This document shows, one piece after another, positions 10,624-21,474 of a stretch of DNA of 64,000 bases (the stretch's first letter is position 1; every line of letters begins with the position of its first letter). A program made the position numbers and the translations under genes. The DNA comes from Quercus robur (taxonomy: Eukaryota > Streptophyta > Magnoliopsida > Fagales > Fagaceae): contig NC_065539.1 in the NCBI RefSeq assembly GCF_932294415.1, positions 48,999,501 through 49,063,500 on the forward strand, read 5' to 3'. The notes below the pieces were generated by a model. The model was not told where the DNA came from and did not search any database. It saw nothing but the letters and a program-made list of their open reading frames with translations.

Positions 10624-11455
10624 TGATAGTTTTTAGACCCCTTAAACAATTGATTAAACCTAGGTAATTAGCCAAGTTGTTACTTAGTCCAATTAAACAA
10701 GTCTAGGTTATCACAATATAAAAGATCAAATCATGCAAAGCAGCGGAAAATAAATAACACAAGATATGATCACCCAGGAAACCAAACCGGTAAAAACCTG
10801 GAGAGGATTTGACCTAGCTATCCTCAAGGTAAACTTGAATCCACTATCTTGAAAGAATCGAAGTTCATACAATAAGACTTACAAGCCCCCACGCTCGACT
10901 TCTTATTGCTACCAACCAGTAGAACTTATTGATACGACCACGTGTAAACTCTGAATCCACGGACTCCTTCTTTCTTGGATTCACCACCAGTTACAAGCAC
11001 ACCCGCTTGTGTTTTCTTTAAGCTTCAATGGCATCAACTGAGTTGATCATCAAGGTGTAGATAAATCTTCTCCTTGAAAACCCTAAGTTTGTGTAAAGGA
11101 AAATTCCTCTAGATCTCACAAGAGATTTACACAAATCGCAAATATAAGCAATACTAAAACGTGGTTAGGGTTTTCCTTTTATACTTAGGACAAATAAGAA
11201 ACCCTAAAAACGTTTTAAAACACTTAGGGCTAAGTTGGACGAATCTGCAGAAAAACATTCTGCCTGAGTTTCGATCGATCGAGCCAGACCGAAAGGCACA
11301 ATCCTTTCCTGCTTTAACTCGATTCCAACTTTACATAGACGCACAACTTTGAGCTAGATTTAAACACTTCTAAACACATTGTTTTGATCATGGTTTGCCA
11401 ACAATACAAATTAGAGTTCTAAATACATAAAATCCTAAGTCTTTAGAACCTAACA
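10624..11455 (-). repeat. Solo LTR of a Copia-type element
   Basis: On the minus strand it reads TGTTAGGTTCTAAAG...AAAACTATCA, 832 bp, flanked by the 5-bp duplication GTTAT (10619-10623 and 11456-11460). Internal blocks (for example AGCAGCGGAAAATAAATA with ATGATCACCCAGGAAACC) resemble the reverse complement of the Copia LTR at 3235-4299, so it is a related family. With no internal region it is a recombination product of a full element. Confidence 0.8.
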
Positions 11456-11460
11456 GTTAT

Positions 11461-12156
11461 AATCTTATAAATTGCTGCCAGAGGATCCTTAAAAATTGCT
11501 GAAGTGTAAGGGAGTTGGCATACTTAATTTAGCGTTAGAACTTCTCCCTAATTAACATGTCTCTCTTTCTCTGTGAGTTAATTGAATATCTGTGTGATGC
11601 AATGGTCGTCTTAAAATTAGTCAAGGAACTGACACAATGTGTTGTCTGTTGTTTTACAATTTTGTGTAGACTTTTGTAGTAAGTCACTTTGGTTTGTCAA
11701 AGACTATTTCTGGTAATCAAATATGTCCACTGTATAAGCATCTCTCTTCCTCTCAACCTGTAGTGTGCATGAACAGTTCAAGTTTCCCACAATTAGAATA
11801 TTAGAATTATTGAAGTTTACATATTTATGTAAAAAACTATAACTTGTCATACCAAAGTGATACAACTTGTCAAATTCTAAACAAATTTCAATTATTTAAT
11901 TAATAAAATTAATAACTAATAATCAAGTCACTATTGTGGAATTAATAATTTGGCTGTATATATTATTTCTAATTTTAATGATATTGATGTTGTCCTTAAG
12001 TTCTGAAGATGACTCAGCTGTATATGTGGCATCAAATTAGCAAGTACATGTATTAATCTCTCAACAATGGTGATCTAAATTACCTACTTTTTGACTTGAG
12101 GAATTCTGCTTTCTTTATTTCTAAAACTATTGCATATTTTCTATTTTTAACATATG
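11461..12156. other. Non-coding spacer inside the insert
   Basis: AT-rich DNA with no recognisable coding or repeat structure. It may be intron sequence carried along with the kinase fragment that follows. Confidence 0.4.
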
Positions 12157-12511
12157 ACTGGAACCTTTCGCATTGCATCATGGCGTGGAATTCAAGTTGC
12201 TGTTAAAACTCTTGGGGAGGAAGTCTTTAGTGATGATGATAAAGTATGGGTTGGCTTATACAAGTGGATTTTATTTCTCCTTTGTTCTTTCTTTTACTAT
12301 TAATTCCAATTTAGATAGAAGAGTCAAACTTCACAAATATATTTTATAATGATTGGATATTCAATATCTTTAATCTTTATGGCATCTCAGGGAGGCATTT
12401 AGGGATGAGCTAGCACTACTTCAAAAAATACGCCATCCAAATGTTGTCTAATTTTTGGGTGTTGTAACCCAAAGCAGTCCAATGATGATTGTCACGGAAT
12501 ATTTACCCAAG
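12157..12511 (+). pseudogene. VIK: Captured fragment of a VH1-interacting-kinase (VIK) type protein kinase
   Basis: Exon 12157-12243 encodes TGTFRIASWRGIQVAVKTLG and on to DDDK, covering the glycine-loop end and the catalytic-lysine strand (VAVK). It ends at GT. Exon 12391-12511, after a CAG acceptor, encodes AFRDELALLQKIRHPNVV, a stop, then FLGVVTQSSPMMIVTEYLPK, ending at GT. This is helix C through the hinge of an ankyrin-type/VIK kinase. The TAA stop replaces an expected CAA glutamine codon. The catalytic loop (HRD) and DFG are not present downstream, so the piece is dead. Confidence 0.8.
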
Positions 12512-13805
12512 GTTATTACTCCTTTTATATCTACCATAACAAGGAAAAGTTTAGCTTCTGAATTATTGGAATATTCTGATTATTTGTTCCTAAATCCTTA
12601 TTATTTTATCATTTTGTGAATTTGCTTTGTCTTTTCTTTGGCTATATATTGGTGTCATCATCTATTAGCATGTTGCTTTTTTGGTGATGCTGAACTGGTA
12701 GTGTAGCAAATAGAAATAACAAGGAAAATAGGGAACTGATCATGAGACCCAAGGCTTCATCACCTAGCGGTGGTTGGAATTGCCACCAAATTATAGATAA
12801 ACTCTGATGCAAAAAGCACTGCCTCACGATTATAGATAATTTCTCCATCATTTTCAAATTTATGTCTTCCTTTAATTTCAGTGCAGATGCCAAGTGTGTT
12901 GCTCATGGCAGCATTGCCCAATTTTCCTATAGTATGTGTCAATTCTCCGTGCTCCTTCTCCCTTAATGAATTAGAATTTTTTTTTCTAGGATTTATTGAA
13001 TCAAAATCTAACTTAAGAAAACTTTTGGTTTCTCTGCATTTCTCTAATTTTCCTTTCACACATTTCTCAAAAAACTGAAAGTTTTATGGTGCAAGTCAAG
13101 TTGATTAAGTTCAAAGCAGGTAAGTGTGTGTACTTGTGTGTTGGACACCTGTGGTCAAGGTAATAATTCATGAACTGAAATATGCTACTTAATTTGACCC
13201 TAGAAAAAAATTAACTTTGTTGTAGTGTTAATTCTTCTTTATATATTCAGTTTTTATTTTCAGAGTTTTTTTTTTTTTTTTTAATGGGTTGTTGGATTTG
13301 TGCTTGTGGACTTTCGTATGTGTTCATTATTTGAGCTTGCACACAGACTGTGATGTTTGTGTTTTGGGTGATATGTTGTGTTTTTCTTAGTTTGGGCTTT
13401 AGGGGTATGTTTTGTGGATTTGTATGTTTGTTGCATAATAAAGTGTACTTAAAGGATTTGTATGATTCAAAGGCTTTCCCCTTCACAGTATGTGTGATCT
13501 GCTAAAAATTTAGGCAATAAGTTTGTCTCTTTTGTTTTATTCATTTGGTAGTCTCTATATTTAGTTTGTTCTAGCATTTAGTAAGTAGTTTATTAATCTT
13601 ATGGATTTTGTATGTTCATCAGTTCATGTGACAATAGAGCAAATACAAAATTTTTGTATATATGATCCTCTTTGTGATGTAAGACTAGGCATTTATGGGT
13701 TATGTAGATTTTGTATGTTTGTGGGATAGAAATAGTAGATTTGAAGATTTGAGATATGGTTTTTGATCATTCTAATTTTATGTCTCCTTGTGTTCATAAA
13801 TTTAG
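12512..13805. other. Non-coding spacer inside the insert
   Basis: This is mostly AT-rich and intron-like. A T-tract lies at 13266-13282 and GT-rich tracts at 13300-13420. Two overlapping minus-strand frames (12642-12893 and 12760-13059) are open across one stretch but match nothing I recognise. Confidence 0.4.
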
Positions 13806-13813
13806 GTTGTGGT

Positions 13814-14145
13814 CAGGGGCGTAGCCATGAATTTTTACATGGGGGGCCAATTCGAACCATGAAGGTTGAAATCGACGACGATGAGTATCATCGTTGTATG
13901 GATAGTCTATATTTTTAGGTTGATATGGACCTTCTTTGAGATAAGCTCGTTGGATTTCATCTTGTTTGTTGATAGGGAATTCACATATTTGTTTACGTGA
14001 TCCTGGATCACGATCTATCTCTTCAGATTGAATTCTTGAACATTTGGAGGGGTCAAGGTGTTCATTAGGCATCAAAGTATCAACATTTATTTCTACCGCC
14101 ACAGGTGTCCTAATTTTTGAATTGCTAACATCTTTTTTCTTAAAG
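13814..14145 (-). pseudogene. hAT transposase N-terminus (TTF / zf-MYM1 type), truncated
   Basis: The minus strand reads TIDAFFKKKDVSNS, then DPGSRKQICEFPINKQDEIQ, RAYLKEGPYQP and RRRFQPSWF. This is the N-terminal leader and start of the TTF zinc-finger region of plant hAT transposases related to zinc-finger MYM-type protein 1. The start codon region (about 14137-14150) is disrupted: an in-frame TGA stands where MKR is normally found. The frame then runs into the element end, so DDE and dimerisation regions are lost. Confidence 0.75.
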
Positions 14146-15299
14146 AATGCATCAATTGTTTTTCATTTGCTCATAATTCTTTTAGCTTTAAGAATATGAC
14201 TCAAAAATTAACCTAAAAAGAAGTTTAAAAAATAAAATTTTAATTAGAAATTTTTACTTAGTTATATGGATGTTATTCATACTCAAGAAAAAACAAAATT
14301 TCCACTATAATTTAAACATACAACCCATTTTTAATACGACTTTAATTAATAATAACCCCTCAAACAAAAACAAAAATTAAACACACAAGTATTGGTACAC
14401 AAAACCAAACAACTTAACAACACTCACGGCCACATCCACAGCCACATGATATCTAATTAATCAAAAATAGGTAATAAATCAAAACAATTTTACCTTAGAA
14501 ACTTTGTCTTCACAAAATGCAAAGATGAGTCACCCGTGTGGCAATGCCTACTGCCTGACTACCTCCAACTTTAGATCTTCCCTTCAAAACCCATCACAAA
14601 TAATCTCCCCATGCCTTCAATCATGTATTTCTCTAAAAATCTATGAAAATATAAAGAGCATGTGAATATTTAGGTGTAGATAGTTGAGAAAAAAAAAAAA
14701 AAAAAAGACACTAAAAAGAGATTAATGTCTAATGCTTAAGAAAGAGAAGAAAACTCACCAGTCACCAAGTTCCAAAACTAAAGCTGATGAAAAAAGAAAA
14801 AATTGGTCAAGAAATTTTATTTTATTTTTATTTTATTTTTTATTTTATTTTTTATTTTTTATTTTTTTTTCGAACTGTGAGTACAGAGGACTGGAGTTTT
14901 GGGGGCTGGTAGGTGGGCAACGGTACCAGTGCAAATGAAAGTGTATCAAAGAAGACAAAACAAAAGAATAAGAAGTAAAGAAAGGGATTCCGTGGGTCAA
15001 TGGGTGTATTTTTTGAGATGAAGAGAAAGTGAAGTTTTGTTTTTAGTGTTTGGACTTGAACGGGCCAGGTTATTTTATTTGGAGTACATAAGGTGATAAG
15101 GCCTAAAACTAAAGCTAGACTTGGGAGAATATTTGAGCTGGGCTTGGGAGAATAGTTGAGAATTGGGCATGGGGGGGTGACTGTCCAATATTGGGGGGGC
15201 TTAATTTTTTTTTCTACCTACTCTGGAAAAATTTTTTTTTCTTTTTTTTTTTTTGCAGGGGTCGGGGGCCCCCCAAGACACTATGTGGCTCCACCCCTG
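13814..15299 (-). mobile_element. Non-autonomous hAT transposon with a transposase N-terminal remnant
   Basis: The ends CAGGGGCGTAGCCA and (reverse complement) CAGGGGTGGAGCCA are terminal inverted repeats. They are flanked by a perfect 8-bp duplication GTTGTGGT (13806-13813 and 15300-15307), which is diagnostic for hAT. The length is 1486 bp. Only the start of a transposase gene remains; the middle is AT-rich with poly-A and poly-T tracts. Confidence 0.9.
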
Positions 15300-15307
15300 G
15301 TTGTGGT

Positions 15308-15475
15308 TCTTATAATTTTTTCCTATGCATTTGTCATAAGAAACAATTTGAGATTTTCTTATGCTTATGGTATGTATTCTTCTTCTTGAACTTTTGTTTT
15401 AATTATTTGTTATCATTTTTTTTTCCATATATTTCTTTAAATTTAGCTTATAGGGCTTGAGAACTTTGCATTTTA

Positions 15476-15515
<40 letters not shown>

Positions 15516-16396
15516 AATTAAAAAAATGGGGTTCACAGTGCTCCCGCACCACTAAAACTTTCGCATTGCATTGTGGTGCAGGACCATTTGGGCACTCAGG
15601 GTGTTATAACTTTTGAAGTTGGAACTAGTGGGGTGGGTTGTTGCCGTGATAGTGTCTAGTGGTTGCGAGATCGGCATGGGTTTGGTAGTTGCTGATTCAG
15701 CGTGATTTTGGTTGTGAGATCGGTGTTGGGTTTTGGTGGCTGTGTCTAGTGGTTCTCTTTATACTATAATCTTTAAGGCATTTTTGTTATGGGATTTGTT
15801 AAAGATTTGTTTTTTTAAGCTTTGAAAGTTGTATTTGATTAGATTTGTTTAGAATTTATTATTTGGTGGTTCTGCTTTGATTTTTACTTTATTGGATTGC
15901 TTGAGTTGGCTGGGATTTATGTGGATAGATAATGGTAGTCAGTTTGTGTTCTGAAATGTACTGAGAAAATTGAATTGGTATTCATTTTTGTGTCTTGAAT
16001 GTTTAGATGGGGTAGTTTGGTAGTGGATGCCAATTATGTCATGTCAATTAAATTGAAAGATGGAATAAAATTTTCATATTTTGGTTGAAGATATTGCTTC
16101 TAAGAGATCAAAATGTTATTACGTGGTTTTCATTGTTGCTTCCAAAACATTGGCATGAAAATGAACATAAATAAATAATTTTTTTTCTGCTTTGCAGAAA
16201 AGTTACTTTTGTGCTCAAGATTTGCTGTTAGTAGTTATATCTTAATCCCATTGTAGCCGAATAAGTAATAACAATGATGATGCATGTTAAGAGAATACAT
16301 ACTTACCAAAAGGTTCATTATTTGTTGTTCTTTTCCTCCATTACTCATGTGCTTCTTAAAATAGTTAACTAGATATTTTCCTATATTTTTTAGTAG
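15308..16396. other. Non-coding spacer with a long poly(T) tract
   Basis: A poly(T) run spans about 15478-15512. The remainder is T-rich and intron-like, and ends in the acceptor of the pantothenate-kinase fragment. No gene was seen. Confidence 0.45.
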
Positions 16397-17142
16397 GCAA
16401 TTCGCCATGAAGCTTTCACATACATGGAGGGTCAGAAAGAATTTGTGCAGATTGACCACAATGATTTGTTTCTTTGTCTTCTTGTCAACATTGGATTTGG
16501 TGTTAGTATGATCAAGGTACCTTTGTCTTTTTCGTTTTTGTTTTTTCCCTTGCAGTTTAGTAACTGATAACTGCTAAGCTAAACAATGGTAATAACTTTC
16601 TAATTAATCTATGCTTTTGATTCGAGTTGTGGTAGGTTGATGGGGATGGGAAATTTCAACGGGTTTAGTGGGACAAATGTTGGTGGTGGTACTTATTGGG
16701 GCTTGGGAAGGCTGTTAACAAAGTGCAAGAGGTCATTGTGATTTCTATTCAATTTTGTAGTGTTTTTATGTCTCCATTTGTGTCTAAATTTTTTGATGAA
16801 GTTCTTGCATTACTTAATTCCATTTTCAGTTTTGATGAATTGCTAGAGCTGAGTCAAAGGGGAGATAATAGGACCATAGACATGCTTGTTGGAGATATTT
16901 ATGGTGGCATGGATTACTCTAAGGTATATGTTAATCTTAATTTCCATTCCTTCTATACTGGGATATATAATCTGTACATGCCATAGAAAATCCTTAGGTT
17001 CTTTGAATTGATCCAGATATTTATTTATAGATTATAATAGCCAGAGTTTTTTTTTTTTTTTTTTAATAATCCATTACTAAGTATTTTCCAACCTTAAATC
17101 TTTATAGATTGGTCTCTCTGCATCAACTATTGCTTCTTGGTC
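16397..17142 (+). pseudogene. PANK2: Captured fragment of pantothenate kinase 2, four partial exons
   Basis: Exon 16397-16516 encodes AIRHEAFTYMEGQKEFVQID, then HNDLF...LVNIGFGVSMIK, and ends at GT. Exon 16636-16731 starts VDGDGKFQRV. One extra base then shifts the frame away from SGTNVGGGTYWGLGRLLTKC. Exon 16830-16923 encodes SFDELLELSQRGDNRTIDML, then VGDIYGGMDYSK. Exon 17108-17142 begins IGLSASTIAS and is cut off. This is the C-terminal pantothenate kinase domain of plant PANK2 (CoA synthesis), with the glycine-rich GTNVGGGT loop. Splice borders are kept, so it was copied as genomic DNA. The frameshift and truncation make it non-functional. Confidence 0.85.
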
Positions 17143-17287
17143 CTTTTAATAGAGACATTTAAGGCGATAATCCTAAGTGGGACCTTTATATTTAAATATC
17201 AATTAAAAACATTTATTTAATACTAACGAAATAACCAATCTTAATTTGATGAATTAGAAATTTGATGAATTAATACTAACCAAACTA

Positions 17288-17401
17288 AGGGTTCGTTTGG
17301 ATTGAGGGGGGAGGGAGGGGGAGTGAAGGAGAGTAAAGCAGAGTTGACTAAAAATAGGCTAGACTAACTCTACTATACTCCCTCTCAATTCAAATGGACC
17401 A
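17288..17401. mobile_element. Small fold-back MITE
   Basis: The left arm GGTTCGTTTGGATTGAGGGG pairs imperfectly with the right arm, whose reverse complement reads TGGTCCATTTGAATTGAG. Both continue into GGGAG / AGAGTT blocks. The element is about 114 bp and non-coding. Target duplication is unclear. Confidence 0.6.
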
Positions 17402-17599
17402 TAAAGTTAATTTCATTTTTTTTTTAAAGAAAATTTTAATTTCATATAGAGATAGTGATTCTTTGATGTGTAGCCATATGAAAGATTATGTAAGTAATGT
17501 TGACAATTATATCATGTAGAATGTTGTCTGATTATCTTTTTTTATTTTTTATTTATTTTGAATTTGTGTTTGTTTCTAGTTCGATTGGTTTTAGTATCT

Positions 17600-18180
17600 G
17601 TGTGTGTGTTTTACTCGAACCTTTGAGTTGTAGTGTAATGAATTTGCAGAAATACTATTGTGTGTGTAAATTGAACCCCCTAAATTGTAGAGTAATGGAT
17701 TTGCAAAAATAGTACTAGGTGTTGACTCTTTGTGTGTGGTCGTGCATTTGTTAATTGAACCCTTATGAATCGTAGAGTAATGGGTTTGCAAAATTAATAT
17801 TGGGTGCGTCTGCGTGCATGTGTGTGTGTTTATTGAACCCTATGAATTGTAGACTAATGGGTTTGCAGAATTCATTTGGCTCAATGTTTGTACTTTGTAT
17901 GCATATGTGTTAATTATTCTGTTTGAGTTGTAGAGTAATGGGTTTGCAGACATAATATTGTCTATTTGTATGTGTGTGTTCTAATTGAACCCTTTGAATT
18001 GTAGAGTAATCAGTTTGCAGAATCGATATTGGGTGGTTGTACTCTGAGTCTATGTACATGTGTGTGTTAGTGTGTATGCATGTTAATTGAACCCTCTGAA
18101 TTCTAGACTAATTGGTTTGTAGAATTAATATTGGGAGTCTTTTATGCTGAAATTATTGGCTTTGTTGAAGTGTAGACTAG
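17600..18180 (+). repeat. Degenerate minisatellite, about 70-100 bp units
   Basis: A core of ATTGAACCC..TGAATTGTAGA followed by GTAATGGGTTTGCAGAAT recurs about eight times (near 17630, 17690, 17770, 17850, 17935, 18005, 18105 and 18165), with TGTGTGTG-rich spacers of variable length. It lies just upstream of the ZMAT2-like exon and may be an expanded intron repeat. Confidence 0.7.
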
Positions 18181-18221
18181 TGGGTGTGAAAAATTGACGT
18201 GATTCATTGATTTTGTTGTAG

Positions 18222-18304
18222 CAAAAGGTCCTCCAGTGCAGAGGAAGCCTTTGAAACATAGGGATTATGAAGTGGACCTTGAATCTCAGTTGGGAAAAAC
18301 TCAG
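18222..18304 (+). pseudogene. Captured exon of a ZMAT2/Snu23-like zinc-finger gene
   Basis: After a TTGTAG acceptor the exon reads KGPPVQRKPLKHRDYEVDLE, then SQLGKTQ, and ends at a GT donor. The DYEVDLES-LGKTQ stretch matches my memory of the region just before the matrin-type zinc finger in plant ZMAT2/Snu23 spliceosome proteins. The zinc finger itself is absent. Only 27 residues support the call. Confidence 0.5.
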
Positions 18305-18589
18305 GTGTGTTGCTTTGTCCTTGTTTCTTTTCTAGAATTGTTTCTCTTCTTGAATGTGTGCTTATGCCATTTTGCTTGTAAGTTGTACTCTTTGGTTGAC
18401 TAGTTCTTTTATGAGCAGCTCAATTTGTGGGATGTTTATGACATTGAAATGCATTGCCACATTTTTAGGAGTACAATCAATTTTAATAAGTAATACTTAG
18501 AAGTGAGTTATAAAAGTTTTCCTAGTGTGTGTGTAGTCAAGTGACATGGTTAATCTGTTAAGTGCTGGCAATTGTTTTGTTGGTTGCAA

Positions 18590-19063
18590 TTCGTTGCATT
18601 TGTTGAGTGTTGGCTTTTGTTTTGGGCAAGAATTACAGATTTAGTAAGAAAAAAAAAACACCTATAGCCGTGTTTTAAAATTGCAGCAATTGGTTGCATC
18701 TGTTGAGTGTTCGCTTTTGTTTTGGGCAAGAATTACAGATTTAAAAAGAAAAAAACACTTATAGCCGTGTTTTAAAAACGCAGCTATAAGTTCGGGTTTT
18801 AATCGCATTTTAAACACAACCCAAAGCGGGTCTATAGTCACGTTTTTTACAAAACGCAGCTATAAGTCTCAACCTATAGGGGTGGAAAGTTGCAGCTATA
18901 GGGGCACCTGTAGCCGCATTTAAAAAAAACGTGGCTATAGACCCAATAGGGGCGCTATTGTTGCACAGTAAAAGCCACGTTTGTAAACACAGCTATAGCT
19001 TATAGCTGCGTTTTTAGGGTCTATAGCTGCGTTTTTGAAACGCGGCTAAAGCCCGCGTTTTTT
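18590..19063. repeat. Right subterminal repeat region of the insert
   Basis: A tandem duplication of about 100 bp (about 18590-18680 and 18685-18775, both with TTTTGTTTTGGGCAAGAATT) is followed by many GCAGCTATA / CGGCTATAG motifs in both orientations up to the terminus. Such motif clusters are typical binding regions near CACTA ends. Confidence 0.65.
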
Positions 19064-20856
19064 GTAGTCATTAATTTGTAGATATGAGATCAAGAAAGCA
19101 ATGTTTATTGAACAAAATTAAGTATGCAAATGTTAATTATTTGACCCGGAAAATAAAGAAATATAGCATTACGTAAATTGAATAGACTGTCCTCGTCAAT
19201 TTGCACCTATAAGAATTAAGAATATGAGGGTCATGGTAAATAATGTGTACTAAAATTTTCAAGCAATCCTTAGAAATTGGAATAAATGTATAAAAATGGG
19301 CGAGAGGCATCTATTTTTTACTATAACTTTTTGTTAATATAAGGAAGAAATTATATAGGTTTCCCCACACGCCTTATGAAAGTATATGCTTAGACAAAGC
19401 TTTGGACTAGTTCACCCAAAAAATTAAATAAAATAACTGCATGTTTGGTCAACCAAGATTGATTTAGCTAGAGAGCTCCAAGTCACTCTTTTATTAATGT
19501 GTGAGGGGGTAAGTGTTTGAACTTTGAAGTACTGTTTACTAGTGTAACAGAATAAATTCTGAAAGCTTGAATTGATAGAAAATGTTGAACATAAAATCAA
19601 TTTCAAAAATATTAACTAAAAGTAACGAAACAAATAAAAATTTAATTATTATACAAAATATAATATAACTTAAACTCAATTGTGATGCGAAATGTGAAAG
19701 CGTCAAGAAGCAGAACACGTCTACTTATATAAAATAAGAAACAAAACACGTTTACTTCTAAAATTACCTCGAATATACGAGGGTCCTCCTTGAATCCATG
19801 AGAAGAAAGAGTTCTGAAATCTACCAGAGAAATAATAAACAAAAGTATGAATTTTTATTAATTCCAATATACTAAAAAAGGTTTATAAGATTGAAAGACA
19901 AGAAAATATATTCTAAAATATAGCCTAATTAACACATATCCATAATAGGAACTAAATTTGACTTAAAAAATATTAAAAGCACCTAAAAATAAGGAAATAA
20001 ATGCCCTAAACCTAAAATAACGAAAATTACACAAAAATATCAAAATTAATAAATTACAAAAATTAAATAATAGATACAGTCCTACAGCAAATTCAAATTG
20101 GGAATTAAAAAGTTTCCATCTTTAACAAGTATACATGCAACACCACATTCATACTTGTAATCTATGTGTAGATACCACATACATACTTTCATCTTGAGAA
20201 AATACTCTCTTATACTCATTATACATCCATAACTTTATACAAAATTCATAATTAAAGCACTGATTACATATTTTAGAAGTGTGGACATGAAAAAGTGCCT
20301 GTGAGAAATAAAAGCCCCTTTCATCTTATATATTGCAAATTAACAAGTGTATATAACACTAATTCCACAGTTTGAACCATTTTTCTTTTAGACTTCTACC
20401 AATTAAATTATAAGGCTCTTGACTCAATAAGTCATACTTTAAACTGCCTTTACAGGGAAGAGGCTTTTTGTTGATCTGGTATAGTTTATTTGTATCTAAA
20501 AATTTTATAAAAAAACTGTACATTTATAAGCAAATATATAAAATAATAAAGATTTTATTTATTTATTTATTTTTTAAAAACCCTTGCCAACACAAGCTTT
20601 TTGGAGTACTAGTGTTTGGACGTACAGTATGCTGATCTTGAAAGCTTGGATTAGGAATGAAGCTAAACCTTTCGAAAAGTAAAGCAATAGCATCCAACTC
20701 TATTCAATTTCACGTACAAGCAAGGCTCTCTATCTTGCTCTCTATATATACCAAAAACTTAGTTGCTATACTTGCAAGCTAGCTCCATAACACAACACAC
20801 TTAAACTTAATATCCAATATATAATATTATCCCACACCAAAAACTTCAATTCCCAA
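19064..20856 (+). promoter_or_regulatory. Upstream region of DMP gene A (duplicated with copy 2)
   Basis: 19066-20360 aligns with 60495-61917 upstream of gene B, with an indel of about 85 bp and point changes. Homology stops near 20362 and returns only around the core promoter and leader (about 20735 onward). A TATATATA box at 20743-20750 sits 107 bp before the ATG. Short minus-strand frames (19424-19606, 19642-19842) are AT-rich and not supported as genes. Confidence 0.6.
20743..20750 (+). promoter_or_regulatory. TATA box of DMP gene A
   Basis: TATATATA in the context TCTCTATATATACC. The following CAAAAACTTAGTTGCTA is shared with gene B, where the matching position reads CTCTGTAAATACC, so the box is weakened there. 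Confidence 0.6.
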
Positions 20857-21474
20857 ATGGGTTCCTCAAAGTTCAAGCAAACCACTCAGTCGTTGTCGTC
20901 GTCTTCTCAGACAACAATCAAAGACAAAACATTATCAGGGCTAGGAAACCTCATTAGGCTCCTCCCAACTGGTACAGTTTTCTTGTACCAATTCCTCAGC
21001 CCTGTCCTATCCAACAATGGCCACTGTGCTACAACCATCTACAAGTACCTAACCGCTATTCTCGTCGCTGTGTGCGGCTTTTCTTGCTTCTTTTCTTCAT
21101 TCACTGATAGTTACGTTGGAGATGATAAGAAAACTCATTATGGGATTGCAACATCGAAGGGTCTTTGGCCCTCGGCGGACTCTAAGAACGTGGACTTGTC
21201 GGCTTACAAGCTTCGGATTGGGGACTTTGTCCATGCCTTTTTTGCACTGATTGTGTTTGGGGTTCTTGTGCTTTTGGATCAGAAAACTGTGAATTGCTTC
21301 TATCCCATGTCTGATTCCACTGAGGAGACTTTGCTCAAGGTGCTTCCTCCTATTGTTGGTGCAATTTCTAGTGTGGTTTTCATGGTGTACCCAAGCAACC
21401 GCCATGGAATTGGTTACCCTTCAAGTACTGATACTTCACAGACCTCCAAGTCTACCTCCTCGTCCTCGACCTAA
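20857..21474 (+). CDS. DMP: DMP-family (DUF679) membrane protein, paralogue A
   Basis: An intact intronless gene of 205 codons, as is usual for this plant-specific family. It has a Ser/Thr-rich N-terminus (1-20) and four predicted membrane spans: about 31-50 (with [16 protein letters not shown]), 61-83 ([16 protein letters not shown]), 122-141 ([18 protein letters not shown]) and 161-180. Between spans are the family signatures [19 protein letters not shown] and, near the C-terminus, RHGIGYP. The ATG is chosen because homology with paralogue B starts there and a TATA box lies 107 bp upstream. Known members are ER, vacuolar or plasma-membrane proteins linked to senescence-associated membrane remodelling, and the DMP8/9 branch to gamete fusion. 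These motifs look closer to the DMP1/DMP2 side, but only a tree would settle it. Biochemical activity is unknown. Confidence 0.93.
   Translation: MGSSKFKQTTQSLSSSSQTTIKDKTLSGLGNLIRLLPTGTVFLYQFLSPVLSNNGHCATTIYKYLTAILVAVCGFSCFFSSFTDSYVGDDKKTHYGIATSKGLWPSADSKNVDLSAYKLRIGDFVHAFFALIVFGVLVLLDQKTVNCFYPMSDSTEETLLKVLPPIVGAISSVVFMVYPSNRHGIGYPSSTDTSQTSKSTSSSST

Larger units (their letters stand above)
9249..19063 (+). mobile_element. Rearranged CACTA-like carrier with four captured host-gene fragments
   Basis: Copy 2 shows this DNA is an insertion that replaced about 85 bp (about 60406-60491). Both ends are dense in GCGGCTATA / TTTTAAAACGCGG motifs in both orientations (9249-9420 and 18660-19063), as in CACTA subterminal regions. 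The right end reads CCCGCGTTTTTTGTAG, close to a CACTA terminus (reverse complement CTACAAAAAACGCGGG) but without the final TG. No CACTA end is present on the left, where the palindrome sits instead. The interior has partial exons of four unrelated genes (9553, 12157, 16397, 18222), all on the plus strand with introns, plus nested hAT elements and a solo LTR. No transposase was seen. The superfamily call is an inference from the ends. Confidence 0.6.

Noticed and set aside
12642-13059. Two overlapping minus-strand frames
   Set aside because: Both are open over the same stretch, neither matches a family I know, and they run opposite to the captured fragments; not enough support for a gene.
19642-19842. 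Minus-strand frame resembling 61155-61337 in the other duplication copy
   Set aside because: The likeness is explained by the DNA duplication; the frames differ in length, start and many residues, with indels, so no sign of protein-level constraint.
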